DNA of 35,542 nt from Alphaproteobacteria bacterium. GTDB lineage: Bacteria > Pseudomonadota > Alphaproteobacteria > Rhodobacterales > Rhodobacteraceae. The notes below the pieces were generated by a model. That model was given only the letters and a program-made list of their open reading frames with translations, had not been told where the DNA came from and made no database searches. The DNA lies in NCBI GenBank assembly GCA_030431825.1, contig JAUIIJ010000041.1, positions 1 through 35,542 of the forward strand, written 5' to 3'. A program made the translations under genes and the position numbers. Below are positions 23,629 to 31,901 of this stretch, in pieces; position 1 is the stretch's first letter, and each line of letters opens with the position of its first letter.

Positions 23629-26592
23629 TTATGCTGCCGAGATCTTGCAGAGAGTGGCCTTGGTCTCCTGCATCTGGGTCACGCTGTCATAGCCATAGGT
23701 CTGGGCGGTGTTCGTGCTTTCTCCGAGAACATAGGGATCGGCACCGCTCGGATACTTGTCCCGCAGATCCTTGCCTTCGAAATGACCGCCGAAATGGAAG
23801 GGCATGAAGGCCACGCCGGCCCCGACCCTCTCGGTGACCATCGCCATGACCTTGACCCTTGACCCTTCGGCCCCTTCGACCCAGACCTGTGCGCCGTCCC
23901 GAACACCCAGGTTGTTGGCGTCCCGCGGGTTGATCTCGACGAACATGTCCTGCTGAAGCTCGGCCAGCCACGAGTTCGACCGCGACTCGTCTCCGCCGCC
24001 TTCATATTCGACCAGACGCCCCGAGGTCAGGATCATCGGATAATCCTGCGAGAAATCGTTTTTCTGGATCGAGGCGTACATGGTCGGCAGTCGATAGAAC
24101 TTGCGATCCTCGTAAGTGGGATAGTCGGCGACCAGGTCGCGGCGCGGCGTATAGAGCGGCTCGCGATGCACGGGCACCGGATCGGGGAACGTCCAGACCA
24201 CGGCCCGCGCCTTGGCGTTGCCGAACGGTGCACAGCCGTGGGCGATGGCGACGCGCTGGATGCCGCCCGACAGGTCGGTCTTCCAGTTCACGCTGCTGAC
24301 CCGATCATCGTAATCCGACGGGAAAGGCGACATCCCGGCCTCGCCGACCTCCCTGAAACCTTCCAGCGACGCGGCCCGCGCAATGGCGCGTCGTTCCTCC
24401 TCGGTCAGGTCCGTATGCCACCCCAGATCCCTGAGCATCTGGTAGGTGAATTCGGGATAGCCGTCCTGTATCTCGGATCCGACGGAATAGACGCCGTCGG
24501 CCAGCAGATTGTCGCCATCCCGCTCGACACCGAACCGGGCGCGGAAAGTCAGGCCGCCTTCTGCCACCGGTTTGGACATGTCATAGAGGTTGGGCGTGCC
24601 GGGGTGTTTCATCTCGGGCGTGCCCCAGCAAGGCCACGGCATGCCGTAATAATCGCCATCGGCCGGGCCGCCGACCGCCTGCAAGGTGGTGCGATCGAAC
24701 GTGTGCTGATTGGCCATGTGCAGCTTGATCCGCTCGGGCGATTGCCCGGTATAGCCCACCGTCCACATGCCCTTGTTGAACTCGCGGGTGATGCTCTCGA
24801 CGTTTGGTGTTTCCGCGTCTTCCATCTCGATATTGCGGAACAGGCGGTCCGCCCAGCCGAATTTATTGGCGAACTTGGCCATGATGACTTCGTCGGGCAG
24901 GCTTTCAAACAGCGGTTCCACCACACGGTCGCGCCATTGCAGCGAGCGGTTGGACGCCGTGACCGAGCCCCGCGTTTCGAACTGCGTGCAGGCCGGCAAC
25001 AGGTACACACCATCGGTGCGGTCATGCAGTACCGCCGATACGGTCGGGTAGGGATCGATGACGACCAGCATGTCGAGCTGCTCCATCGCCGTCTTCATTT
25101 CCTTGCCCCGCGTCTGGCTGTTCGGCGCGTGGCCCCACAGGACCATCGCGCGCACCTTGTCGGGATTGTCCATGTTGTCCGGATCTTCGAGCACACCGTC
25201 GATCCAGCGGCTGACGGGGATGCCGGTGACATATTGCAGCGAGCTCTCCTTGCCCTCGCTGTCCGTCATGCTGGCGAATCGTGCGGACAACCACTCGGGG
25301 TCCTCTTCCCAGACACGGGCCCAATGCGCCCAGGCGCCTTCGGAAAGGCCATAGTAGCCGGGCAAGGTATGCGACAGGACACCCAGGTCGGTGGCACCCT
25401 GCACGTTGTCATGGCCGCGGAAAATGTTGGTACCCCCGCCGGCGGTGCCCATGTTGCCGAGGGCCAGTTGCAGGATGCAATAGGCGCGGGTGTTGTTGTT
25501 GCCGTTGGTATGCTGGGTTCCGCCCATGCACCAGATCACGGTGCCCGGACGGTTGTTGACCATGGTCCGGGCCACACGGCGCAGCTGGCTGCCCGGCGTA
25601 CCGGTGACGCGCTCGACCTCTTCCGGGGTCCAGCGGGCCACCTCATCGCGAATCTGGTCCATCCCCCAGACCCGGGTGCGGATGAACTCCTTGTCCTCCC
25701 AGCCGTTTTCGAAAATGTGCCAGAGGATGCCCCAGACCAGCGCCACGTCGGTGCCCGGCCGAAAGCGGACATACTCGTCGGCATGGGCCGCGGTGCGGGT
25801 AAAGCGCGGGTCGCACACGATCAGCGGTGCGTTATTCTGTTCCTTGGCCTTGAGCAGATGCACCAGCGAGACCGGGTGTGCCTCGGCGGGGTTGCTGCCG
25901 ATCAGGAAAATCGCCTTGCTGTTGTGAATGTCGTTGTAGCTGTTGGTCATGGCGCCGTAGCCCCATGTATTGGCCACGCCGGACACGGTCGTGGAATGAC
26001 AGATCCGGGCCTGGTGATCGACGTTGTTGGTGCCCCAGTAGGCCGCGAACTTGCGGAACAGATAGGCCTGCTCGTTGTTGTACTTGGCCGAACCGAGCCA
26101 GTAGACGCTGTCAGGCCCGCTTTCCTCGCGGATCGACATCATGCCATTGCCGATTTCGTCGATCGCCTGGTCCCAGCTGATGCGCTTCCACTCGCCGCCT
26201 TCCTTCTTCATCGGATATTTCAGGCGCCGTTCTCCGTGGGCATGCTCGCGCACGGCGGCCCCCTTGGCGCAGTGCCCGCCGAGATTGAACGGGCTGTCCC
26301 ATCCGGGTTCCTGACCGATCCAGACACCGTCCTGAACCTCGGCGATCACCGTACAGCCGACCGAACAGTGGGTGCAGACGGATTTGACCGTTTCGACCGC
26401 TGTTCTGGCCGCGGTCTGGGCGTTGGCCGGGGCGACCGTGCCGCCGGTGGCGCTGATTGCGGCGAGCCCCCCGATGGCAAGCCCCGAACCCCGCAGGAAT
26501 GTGCGGCGATCCACCGATGTCCTTGTCACGTCAGACAGGATGCTTGTCCGGGTTGGACGGCGTGTTACCCCGTTGGTCTTTTTCCTTAGCAT
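23629..26592 (-). CDS. Formate dehydrogenase catalytic (alpha) subunit, Cys type
   Basis: 987 residues from ATG 26592 (GGAAGGAA just upstream). A twin-arginine signal (DRRTFLRGSGLAIGG, RR at 29-30) sends the folded enzyme to the periplasm. The N-terminal [4Fe-4S] ligands are C73, C76, C80 and C108 (CTHCSVGC ... GGHCAKG). The metal ligand lies in QARICHSTTVSG: Cys198 followed by His199, where E. coli FDH-N has selenocysteine. So this is a Sec-independent molybdenum or tungsten bis-MGD enzyme oxidising formate to CO2. The rest shows normal molybdopterin-oxidoreductase blocks, ending in the MGD-binding C-terminal domain. Mo or W cannot be told from the sequence. Confidence 0.95.
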   Translation of the reverse strand: MLRKKTNGVTRRPTRTSILSDVTRTSVDRRTFLRGSGLAIGGLAAISATGGTVAPANAQTAARTAVETVKSVCTHCSVGCTVIAEVQDGVWIGQEPGWDSPFNLGGHCAKGAAVREHAHGERRLKYPMKKEGGEWKRISWDQAIDEIGNGMMSIREESGPDSVYWLGSAKYNNEQAYLFRKFAAYWGTNNVDHQARICHSTTVSGVANTWGYGAMTNSYNDIHNSKAIFLIGSNPAEAHPVSLVHLLKAKEQNNAPLIVCDPRFTRTAAHADEYVRFRPGTDVALVWGILWHIFENGWEDKEFIRTRVWGMDQIRDEVARWTPEEVERVTGTPGSQLRRVARTMVNNRPGTVIWCMGGTQHTNGNNNTRAYCILQLALGNMGTAGGGTNIFRGHDNVQGATDLGVLSHTLPGYYGLSEGAWAHWARVWEEDPEWLSARFASMTDSEGKESSLQYVTGIPVSRWIDGVLEDPDNMDNPDKVRAMVLWGHAPNSQTRGKEMKTAMEQLDMLVVIDPYPTVSAVLHDRTDGVYLLPACTQFETRGSVTASNRSLQWRDRVVEPLFESLPDEVIMAKFANKFGWADRLFRNIEMEDAETPNVESITREFNKGMWTVGYTGQSPERIKLHMANQHTFDRTTLQAVGGPADGDYYGMPWPCWGTPEMKHPGTPNLYDMSKPVAEGGLTFRARFGVERDGDNLLADGVYSVGSEIQDGYPEFTYQMLRDLGWHTDLTEEERRAIARAASLEGFREVGEAGMSPFPSDYDDRVSSVNWKTDLSGGIQRVAIAHGCAPFGNAKARAVVWTFPDPVPVHREPLYTPRRDLVADYPTYEDRKFYRLPTMYASIQKNDFSQDYPMILTSGRLVEYEGGGDESRSNSWLAELQQDMFVEINPRDANNLGVRDGAQVWVEGAEGSRVKVMAMVTERVGAGVAFMPFHFGGHFEGKDLRDKYPSGADPYVLGESTNTAQTYGYDSVTQMQETKATLCKISAA

Positions 26593-26724
26593 TTTTGTTT
26601 CCTTCCGTGCTGGCCCGTGCAATGGCTGGCTGGGTGTCTCCGGTCCGGCGTCAGGTCGTCATGCCATCGCCTGTCTTGGAGTATGTCGTCCGGTTGTCAT
26701 GACCGGGCGCGTGTGTTGGCCGCG

Positions 26725-26916
26725 TCAGAAGCGCGCCGCGTCTAGATAGGCGCGGGTATGTGCCGTGTCCTGAATCCGGGTTTCGTCAACCGGCAGCGCG
26801 GCGGCCTCGGCCTCCGACCCTCCAAGCGTGGCGGCGGCGATGGCTGCGGGCGCCGCGCCGCCTGCCATTTTGAGGAAATCGCGGCGGCTGCCGCCGTCTT
26901 CCTTGGGTTTGCGCAT
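26725..26916 (-). CDS. FDH-region TAT-target small protein
   Basis: 63 residues, almost all a twin-arginine signal: SRRDFLKMAGGAAPAAIAAA, then a short tail DTAHTRAYLDAARF. This matches the formate dehydrogenase region TAT target family that accompanies fdh operons. It lacks a cofactor domain; roles proposed for such peptides include decoy or scaffold for the TorD-type chaperone or for Tat export. It lies between the chaperone gene (59 bases upstream) and the alpha subunit. The 132 bases to the alpha subunit hold no other gene that I can see. Confidence 0.85.
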   Translation of the reverse strand: MRKPKEDGGSRRDFLKMAGGAAPAAIAAATLGGSEAEAAALPVDETRIQDTAHTRAYLDAARF

Positions 26917-26975
26917 CGGCGTGTCTCCTTTCCGTTATGCGGTCTGCCCCGCTGACGGGGCGCTGAGGGGCGGGC

Positions 26976-27587
26976 CTAACCCGCGAGCATCCTGAAACCG
27001 TCGCGTTCGATCTCCATGAAAATCCGGCCGGCCGTGCCGACCGAGGCATAGAGAACCGAGTGTTCCGCAGCTTCGAGATCCGAATAGAAATGTCCGGCCC
27101 AGGGGCCTATGTGTCGCGACCAGAAGGTTTTCTGATCGTCCAGCGGTGCCGGGGCGCCGAAGCGCCCGACGATCATCCCGGCCATCATTTCCATGAGGCT
27201 GGCGATGTTGTCCTGGGGTTCATAGACGTTCGGCGCGCGGCTGATCCCGCGCGATGCCATGTCGGCACGCAACTGGGCGAGGGGTTTTTCATTGAGAAAA
27301 CCGGTCAGATAATAGCTCGCATAGGGCAGCAGTTCGCCCCGGCCCAGCCCGATGAAGAGGGCGTTGAATTCGCGTTCGGCAGCTTCCGGACGGGTGACTC
27401 GGGCGACGCGCGCCAACGCGCCGATCGCGCGGCCGAGTTCGCTGTCGTCGCCGTCGAGCGCCGCCACCTGGTTCAGAACCGGCTGATCGGGCGGGGCGGA
27501 CAGCAGCAGGCCGAGAAAGTTGTAGAAATCCGCGCGCAGCCGGTCTTCTGCGGGCACTTCGGTGGCGGATATGGCTGCGCCGGTCAT
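26976..27587 (-). CDS. TorD-family chaperone for formate dehydrogenase
   Basis: 203 residues, all-helical TorD/DmsD type. Seen: DRLRADFYNFLGLLLSAPPD, LNALFIGLGRGELLPYASYY (as EFNALFIGLGRGELLPY), the family mark EPQDNIASLMEMMAGMI (E-P-x-D-H-like), and FWSRHIGPWAGHFYSDLEAA. It should bind the twin-arginine signal of the alpha subunit in the cytoplasm and hold it until the cofactor is inserted. It abuts the DUF3306 gene with no spacer (stop 27588, start 27587). Confidence 0.88.
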   Translation of the reverse strand: MTGAAISATEVPAEDRLRADFYNFLGLLLSAPPDQPVLNQVAALDGDDSELGRAIGALARVARVTRPEAAEREFNALFIGLGRGELLPYASYYLTGFLNEKPLAQLRADMASRGISRAPNVYEPQDNIASLMEMMAGMIVGRFGAPAPLDDQKTFWSRHIGPWAGHFYSDLEAAEHSVLYASVGTAGRIFMEIERDGFRMLAG

Positions 27588-28196
27588 TCAGGATACCTCG
27601 CTGCCTGCGGGGAAATCGAAACGCATGCGACGCGGAGCCGGTCGGTCGACAGGCGCATCGGGGTCCCCGACGGGGACCGCCTCCTTGCCTGTGTCGGTCG
27701 CGGCGGCGACCTCCCCGGCGATTGCCGCCACCGTCGGTGCCTCGACATCTTCTTCATCTTCGTCGGCCGGAGCGACCGGTTCGGACTTGGTGGTCTTGCC
27801 GCTCTCCTCCTGGGCCCGGATATGCGCCAGCATGCCCTTGCCGACCTGATAGGCCGATTTCAGGTCGTCGATGACCGTTGCCTTGTCCGTGAAATCCTCG
27901 CCGTAGTCGACGAGGCCGTCCACATTCGCCAGCACCGGATTGAGCCGCCAGAAGCGTCGCAGCGCGCGGCGGCGCAGGCGATCGGGGACCAGCCGGCCCA
28001 TGAAGGCGCTGATATTGTCGTCGGCTGTAAGCGTATCCGGATCGGGAAGGTTCAGCTCCTGCAGTATCTCGGAATCCTCTCGCGCCTCAAGGGCGGCGCG
28101 CCTTTCGTCGATTTCGGCCTCGGCGATCGCTCCGGCTTCGGCCTCGACGGCGGCCCGTCGTCGGGACCAGAAATCAACGGGATCGCGGGCGGTCAT
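27588..28196 (-). CDS. DUF3306 protein of the FDH operon
   Basis: 202 residues. The N-terminal part DFWSRRRAAVEAEAG and the core DDNISAFMGRLVPDRLRRRA, ALRRFWRLNPVLANVDGLVD, YGEDFTDKATVIDDLKSAYQ are typical of DUF3306. The C-terminal 70 residues are low-complexity and acidic. No signal peptide. It accompanies DUF3305 and TorD in many fdh operons and probably helps assembly of the enzyme; its chemistry is unknown. Its start overlaps the DUF3305 stop by four bases. Confidence 0.85.
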   Translation of the reverse strand: MTARDPVDFWSRRRAAVEAEAGAIAEAEIDERRAALEAREDSEILQELNLPDPDTLTADDNISAFMGRLVPDRLRRRALRRFWRLNPVLANVDGLVDYGEDFTDKATVIDDLKSAYQVGKGMLAHIRAQEESGKTTKSEPVAPADEDEEDVEAPTVAAIAGEVAAATDTGKEAVPVGDPDAPVDRPAPRRMRFDFPAGSEVS

Positions 28197-28750
28197 GGCA
28201 GCCCCCGGTTCGGGGCACGGTAGACGTCGGATGCCTGCCGGATGCGGGCATCGCCCTTGCCGTTCTGATAAAGGTCGATCCGCGCGCGGTCGCGGCGGCG
28301 CTTGACGAAAACCTCGTGCTCATGATGCGCCAGTGCGAAATCCGACACCCAGGCGATCAACCCCTCGGGCATTGGCACCTTTTCGACGATATCCTCGCCA
28401 TTGTCGGCATAGTCCTGCCCTTCATAGGGAGAGGCGGTCGCGAGCAGCATGGTCAGGGGCACACCCTCGGCGCCCTCGTCACGCATGACGACATAGATGG
28501 ATGGGCGATGGTCCGAAAGATTCGCCAGATAAGCCTCGCTGTCGCTGGCCCACAATGTCAGGGGAAGCGTAGCGGCATGGTACTCGACGGCCTCGCCCTC
28601 GCGTCGCAGTTCGGTCCAGCGCGCCGGTGCGGCACCGGGCAGCACGGCAACTGCCGACCAGTTCCATTTCGCCCAGCGGGTTACGCCAGGCGTCTTGCGA
28701 ACAACGACCCCAAGGGGCATTTCGATCTTGTATCCGACCGTTGGTGACAC
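28193..28750 (-). CDS. DUF3305 protein, first gene of the FDH operon
   Basis: 185 residues from GTG 28750, with GGGAG eight bases before it. The opening IEMPLGVVVRKTPGVTRWAK and W-rich next block (WNWSAVAVLPGAAPARW) are diagnostic of DUF3305; EVFVKRRRDRARIDLYQNGK ends the conserved region. No signal peptide or membrane segment. Always seen with DUF3306 in FDH loci, so a maturation factor is likely. A promoter candidate lies 25-53 bases upstream. Confidence 0.87.
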   Translation of the reverse strand: MSPTVGYKIEMPLGVVVRKTPGVTRWAKWNWSAVAVLPGAAPARWTELRREGEAVEYHAATLPLTLWASDSEAYLANLSDHRPSIYVVMRDEGAEGVPLTMLLATASPYEGQDYADNGEDIVEKVPMPEGLIAWVSDFALAHHEHEVFVKRRRDRARIDLYQNGKGDARIRQASDVYRAPNRGLP

Positions 28751-28774
28751 GTTTTCTCCCTTACGCGCCCGTCA

Positions 28775-28803
28775 ACTATGGGGCAAAAATCTGATTTCGC
28801 CAA
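28775..28803 (-). promoter_or_regulatory. Possible promoter of the FDH operon
   Basis: On the minus strand TTGGCG (28803-28798) and CATAGT (28780-28775) stand 17 bases apart, upstream of the DUF3305 start at 28750. The hexamers match the sigma-70 consensus at four of six positions each. The divergent gap 28751-28961 shows no strong palindrome that would be the regulator site. Confidence 0.35.
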
Positions 28804-28961
28804 GTTTTTTGCTCGTGTCTGTGGCAGCCTTGAGACCAAAGTAGTAGACGGCCGAACCGATGTCGGAGGGCGGTTCCGGCTTTACCTTGCAGACATGCTT
28901 GCCCTAGGCTCTCATGACGCGGCTGCCCGGGTGCAGCAACATGAAACCGGGGGAGGAAGCC

Positions 28962-30917
28962 ATGACCAAGTCACTGATCCTGTGTGATTGCATGGGGACA
29001 CAGCATGTCGATCCGGAGGCCATTTCCGAAGCGTGCGGTGTTGCATGCTCACGCGTGCACTCGGCGCTCTGCACCACCGAGATCATGTCGGCCGCTGCGC
29101 TGATCGACGGGGGCGAGGCGATTATCGCCTGCGGGCAGGAGCAGGTGCGTTTTGGCGAATTTGCCGAGGAAATCGGGCTGGAAGAGCCGGGATTCGTCGA
29201 TTTGCGCGATCGGGCCGGCTGGTCGCAACAGGGCGTCGATGCCACGCCCAAGATGGCGGCGCTGGTGGCCGAGGCGCTGTTGCCCGCACCCGAACGGCGC
29301 AGCGTCGATGTGGTCTCGCACGGGGTCTGTTTCATCGCGGGACCGGGTGAGGTGGCGCTGGAACTCGCGGCGCAGCTTGCCGATACGCTGGCTGTCACCG
29401 TACTCTTGACCGACGATACGGAACCACCGGCGCTGCGGACATTCGACGTGGTGCGCGGGCGTCTGACACGTGTCAGCGGCGCGTTCGGCGGTTTCGAGAT
29501 CCTGATAGATGCCCTGCAACAGGTTGTTCCGGGCGGGCGTGGCACGTTTGGCTGGAGTGCGCCGAAGGATGGCGCGCGCTCGACCTGCGACATCGTGATC
29601 GACGTCAGCGGCGCCACTCCGATGGTGCCGGCACCCGAGAAACGCGAAGGTTATCTGCGCGCCGATCCGCGCGACCGGGGCGCGGTCCAGCAACGCGCAT
29701 TCGAAGCGGTGCAACTGACCGGAACCTTTGAAAAGCCGCTTTATGTCAGGCTGGACGAGACGCTTTGCGCCCATTCGCGGGCCGGTCAGGTCGGCTGTTC
29801 GAAGTGTCTGGATATCTGTCCGACGGGGGCGATCTCTGCTGATGGCGACCAGGTCGCGATCGATCCGATGGTTTGCGCAGGGTGCGGCTCCTGTGCGGCT
29901 CTGTGCCCGTCTACGGCGATCACCTACCAGGATCCGCCGGTTGGCCATGTGGTCACGAGACTGCGCACGCTGGCCGAGGCGTTCCGGGCCGCGGGTGGCA
30001 CCACACCACGAGTGCTGGTGCATGACGCTCACGGGGCCGAGATGATCCGGCTGGCGGCGCGGTTCGGGCGGGGGCTGCCTGCGGATGTCGTTCCGTTGGA
30101 ACTTGGCGTTGTCTCGGGGTTCGGACATGCGGAAATGCTCGCGGCACTGGCGCAGGGCTTTGCGTCGGTCCACGTGCTGCTTGCGCCCGCAACCGAGCGC
30201 GATGCGCTGTTGCGTGAAGCCGGGCTTGCCGAGGCGATGGGTGCGGACGGGCGGGTGATCCTGCTCGACGAGAGCGATCCCGACCTGATGAGCGATGCGC
30301 TCTACGCGGCCACGGTCGATCCGGTCGATATATCTCCGGTTCTGACGCTTGGTAACCGCCGTCAGATTGCCCGGCTCTCCGCGCAGGCGCTGAACCCCGC
30401 AGCGGACGCGCCGCTGCCCTTGCCGGCGGGCGCGCCCTATGGGGCGGTGCTGGTCGATACCGATGCGTGCAGCCTGTGTCTGTCCTGTGTATCGCTCTGC
30501 CCGTCGGGGGCATTGATCGACAACCCCGATATGCCGCAACTCCGGTTCCAGGAAGATGCCTGCCTGCAATGCGGGATCTGCCGCACGATCTGTCCGGAAG
30601 AGGCGATCACGCTGACCCCGCAAATGGATACCAGCGATGCGGCCCTTACGCAGCGCGTGCTGCACGAGGAAGAGCCGTTCGCCTGTATCGAATGCGGCGC
30701 GCTCTTTGGCGTGAAGTCTACCGTTGAGCGGGTCATGGACAAGCTCGCCGGCAGCCACCCGATGTTCGCGAGCAGCGAGCAGGCAAAGCTGATCCGGATG
30801 TGCGACGATTGCCGCGTGAACCGCCAGTTCCGCAACACCGACAATCCGTTTGCGGGCAATGACAAGCCAAGGGTGCGGACCACAGACGATTATCTGTCAG
30901 GACGGCGGGATCACTGA
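28962..30917 (+). CDS. Polyferredoxin-like 4Fe-4S protein of the FDH region
   Basis: 651 residues from ATG 28962 (GGGGGAGGAAGCC upstream). Two ferredoxin-type pairs are clear: CSKCLDICPTGAI with CAGCGSCAALCPSTAI (about 285-340), and CSLCLSCVSLCPSGAL with CLQCGICRTICPEEAI (about 500-560). Extra cysteines occur at the N-terminus (LCDCMG) and C-terminus (CIECG, CDDCR). No signal or membrane helix: it is a cytoplasmic electron carrier or scaffold. It is divergent from the FDH operon and commonly neighbours DUF3305/3306; it may supply electrons or sulfur-metal chemistry for cofactor maturation. Its 3' end overlaps the convergent cytochrome gene by seven bases. Confidence 0.85.
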   Translation: MTKSLILCDCMGTQHVDPEAISEACGVACSRVHSALCTTEIMSAAALIDGGEAIIACGQEQVRFGEFAEEIGLEEPGFVDLRDRAGWSQQGVDATPKMAALVAEALLPAPERRSVDVVSHGVCFIAGPGEVALELAAQLADTLAVTVLLTDDTEPPALRTFDVVRGRLTRVSGAFGGFEILIDALQQVVPGGRGTFGWSAPKDGARSTCDIVIDVSGATPMVPAPEKREGYLRADPRDRGAVQQRAFEAVQLTGTFEKPLYVRLDETLCAHSRAGQVGCSKCLDICPTGAISADGDQVAIDPMVCAGCGSCAALCPSTAITYQDPPVGHVVTRLRTLAEAFRAAGGTTPRVLVHDAHGAEMIRLAARFGRGLPADVVPLELGVVSGFGHAEMLAALAQGFASVHVLLAPATERDALLREAGLAEAMGADGRVILLDESDPDLMSDALYAATVDPVDISPVLTLGNRRQIARLSAQALNPAADAPLPLPAGAPYGAVLVDTDACSLCLSCVSLCPSGALIDNPDMPQLRFQEDACLQCGICRTICPEEAITLTPQMDTSDAALTQRVLHEEEPFACIECGALFGVKSTVERVMDKLAGSHPMFASSEQAKLIRMCDDCRVNRQFRNTDNPFAGNDKPRVRTTDDYLSGRRDH

Positions 30918-31639
30918 AAGGCGAGAGGTGCGCCGAGATTTGCGGCGCGGGTGCGCGCAACATGCGCAATGATGGCGTCCATGTCATCCAGGGTCAGTTC
31001 CACCGGCGCGATGGGCGGCGGGCGTGCCGGATCGAAGGGCGGGGTCACATCGACAATCTGGGTAAATGCGCCATGAGGATTGCGGACAAAGAACTGTTCG
31101 AACCGCGCGGCCCAGTCGGGCAGGCTGCGCAGCGCTGCGAAGGAGGGTGCGGAGCCCAGCCCGTTCAACCGGTTTTCCGGGCCGACCACGTGGCAGCGGC
31201 CGCAATGCTGCAACGACAGCCTGGCTCCGCGCGCGACATCGCCATTGAATGTCGGGGCGTTGACGGTGACCGGCAGCTGGAACCGTGCAGAGAATGGTTG
31301 CCCCTGTTCCGGCAGGTACGCATCGATCGTGGATTTCCCGACGCCCGAGCGCAGCCAGTCCAGAAACCTTTGATGGCGCGGATCGTCGCCGATGCGCAGA
31401 TGGTAGGTGATGCCCCCACGGCGAAACACCGGTTCGCCCGGAGGCGATGGGCCGAGAATCATGGGACCGGACGGTTCATGAACGACGCGGATCGATGTCT
31501 TGAGCGAAAACCTCGGGAGGATATGCTGCAGCAAACCGCTGTCGACCACGTCGTCGGGCGCCGCGAGGCCGATTGTGTCCTGGGCGGCGACCGGGCTGGA
31601 ACTTAGCAACAGAGTAAGGCAAAGAAGCAGCGCACGCAT
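30911..31639 (-). CDS. TupA-like N-domain / cytochrome c fusion, periplasmic
   Basis: 242 residues. Signal peptide 1-19 (ALLLCLTLLLSSSPVAAQ). Residues about 22-115 resemble parts of periplasmic anion-binding proteins such as tungstate-binding TupA: DSGLLQHILPRFSLKTSIRV at the start and RHQRFLDWLRSGVGKSTIDA at the end, but with the middle lost. Residues about 130-235 are a cytochrome c: heme motif CGRCH (146-150). No methionine stands at the usual distal position (ENRLNGLG...FFVRNPH), so the sixth ligand may be His or open. It is convergent with the polyferredoxin gene and close to FDH; I infer an electron-transfer or metal-linked role in formate oxidation. Confidence 0.75.
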   Translation of the reverse strand: MRALLLCLTLLLSSSPVAAQDTIGLAAPDDVVDSGLLQHILPRFSLKTSIRVVHEPSGPMILGPSPPGEPVFRRGGITYHLRIGDDPRHQRFLDWLRSGVGKSTIDAYLPEQGQPFSARFQLPVTVNAPTFNGDVARGARLSLQHCGRCHVVGPENRLNGLGSAPSFAALRSLPDWAARFEQFFVRNPHGAFTQIVDVTPPFDPARPPPIAPVELTLDDMDAIIAHVARTRAANLGAPLAFQ

Positions 31640-31703
31640 CTTGTGAGTCCTACGGGGACATGGGGCGTTGCGTCAATTGCAGGAACCGGACGGGAGAATG
31701 ACC

Positions 31704-31898
31704 ATGAGCGAAGATTTCAATATGTCGATGCGCAAATTCCTCAAGCAGGTGGGTGTGACCAGCCAGCAGGCGATCGAGGACGGATTGCGCAAGGCGGGCA
31801 ACACGCAGGGCAAAACCTATGAGGCGAAGGTTGTGCTGACCATTGACGGTCTGGATGTCGAACATGTCGTGACCGGCACCATCAAGGGGACCGACTGA
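31704..31898 (+). CDS. DUF6494 small protein
   Basis: 64 residues from ATG 31704, with GGGAG seven bases before; ATG 31698 is too close to it. The sequence MSEDFNMSMRKFLKQVGVTS and EAKVVLTIDGLDVEHVVTG matches small DUF6494 proteins. Soluble, no cysteines. It is first in a four-gene operon (three bases before mrp). The function is unknown; the fixed linkage to an Fe-S carrier gene suggests a helper in cofactor delivery. Confidence 0.8.
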   Translation: MSEDFNMSMRKFLKQVGVTSQQAIEDGLRKAGNTQGKTYEAKVVLTIDGLDVEHVVTGTIKGTD

Positions 31899-31901
31899 GC
31901 A

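Noticed and set aside
24166..26589. 807-codon open frame on the plus strand opposite the FDH alpha gene
   Set aside because: It is the GC-rich antisense shadow of a clearly recognised gene; its product has no known domain and a biased composition.
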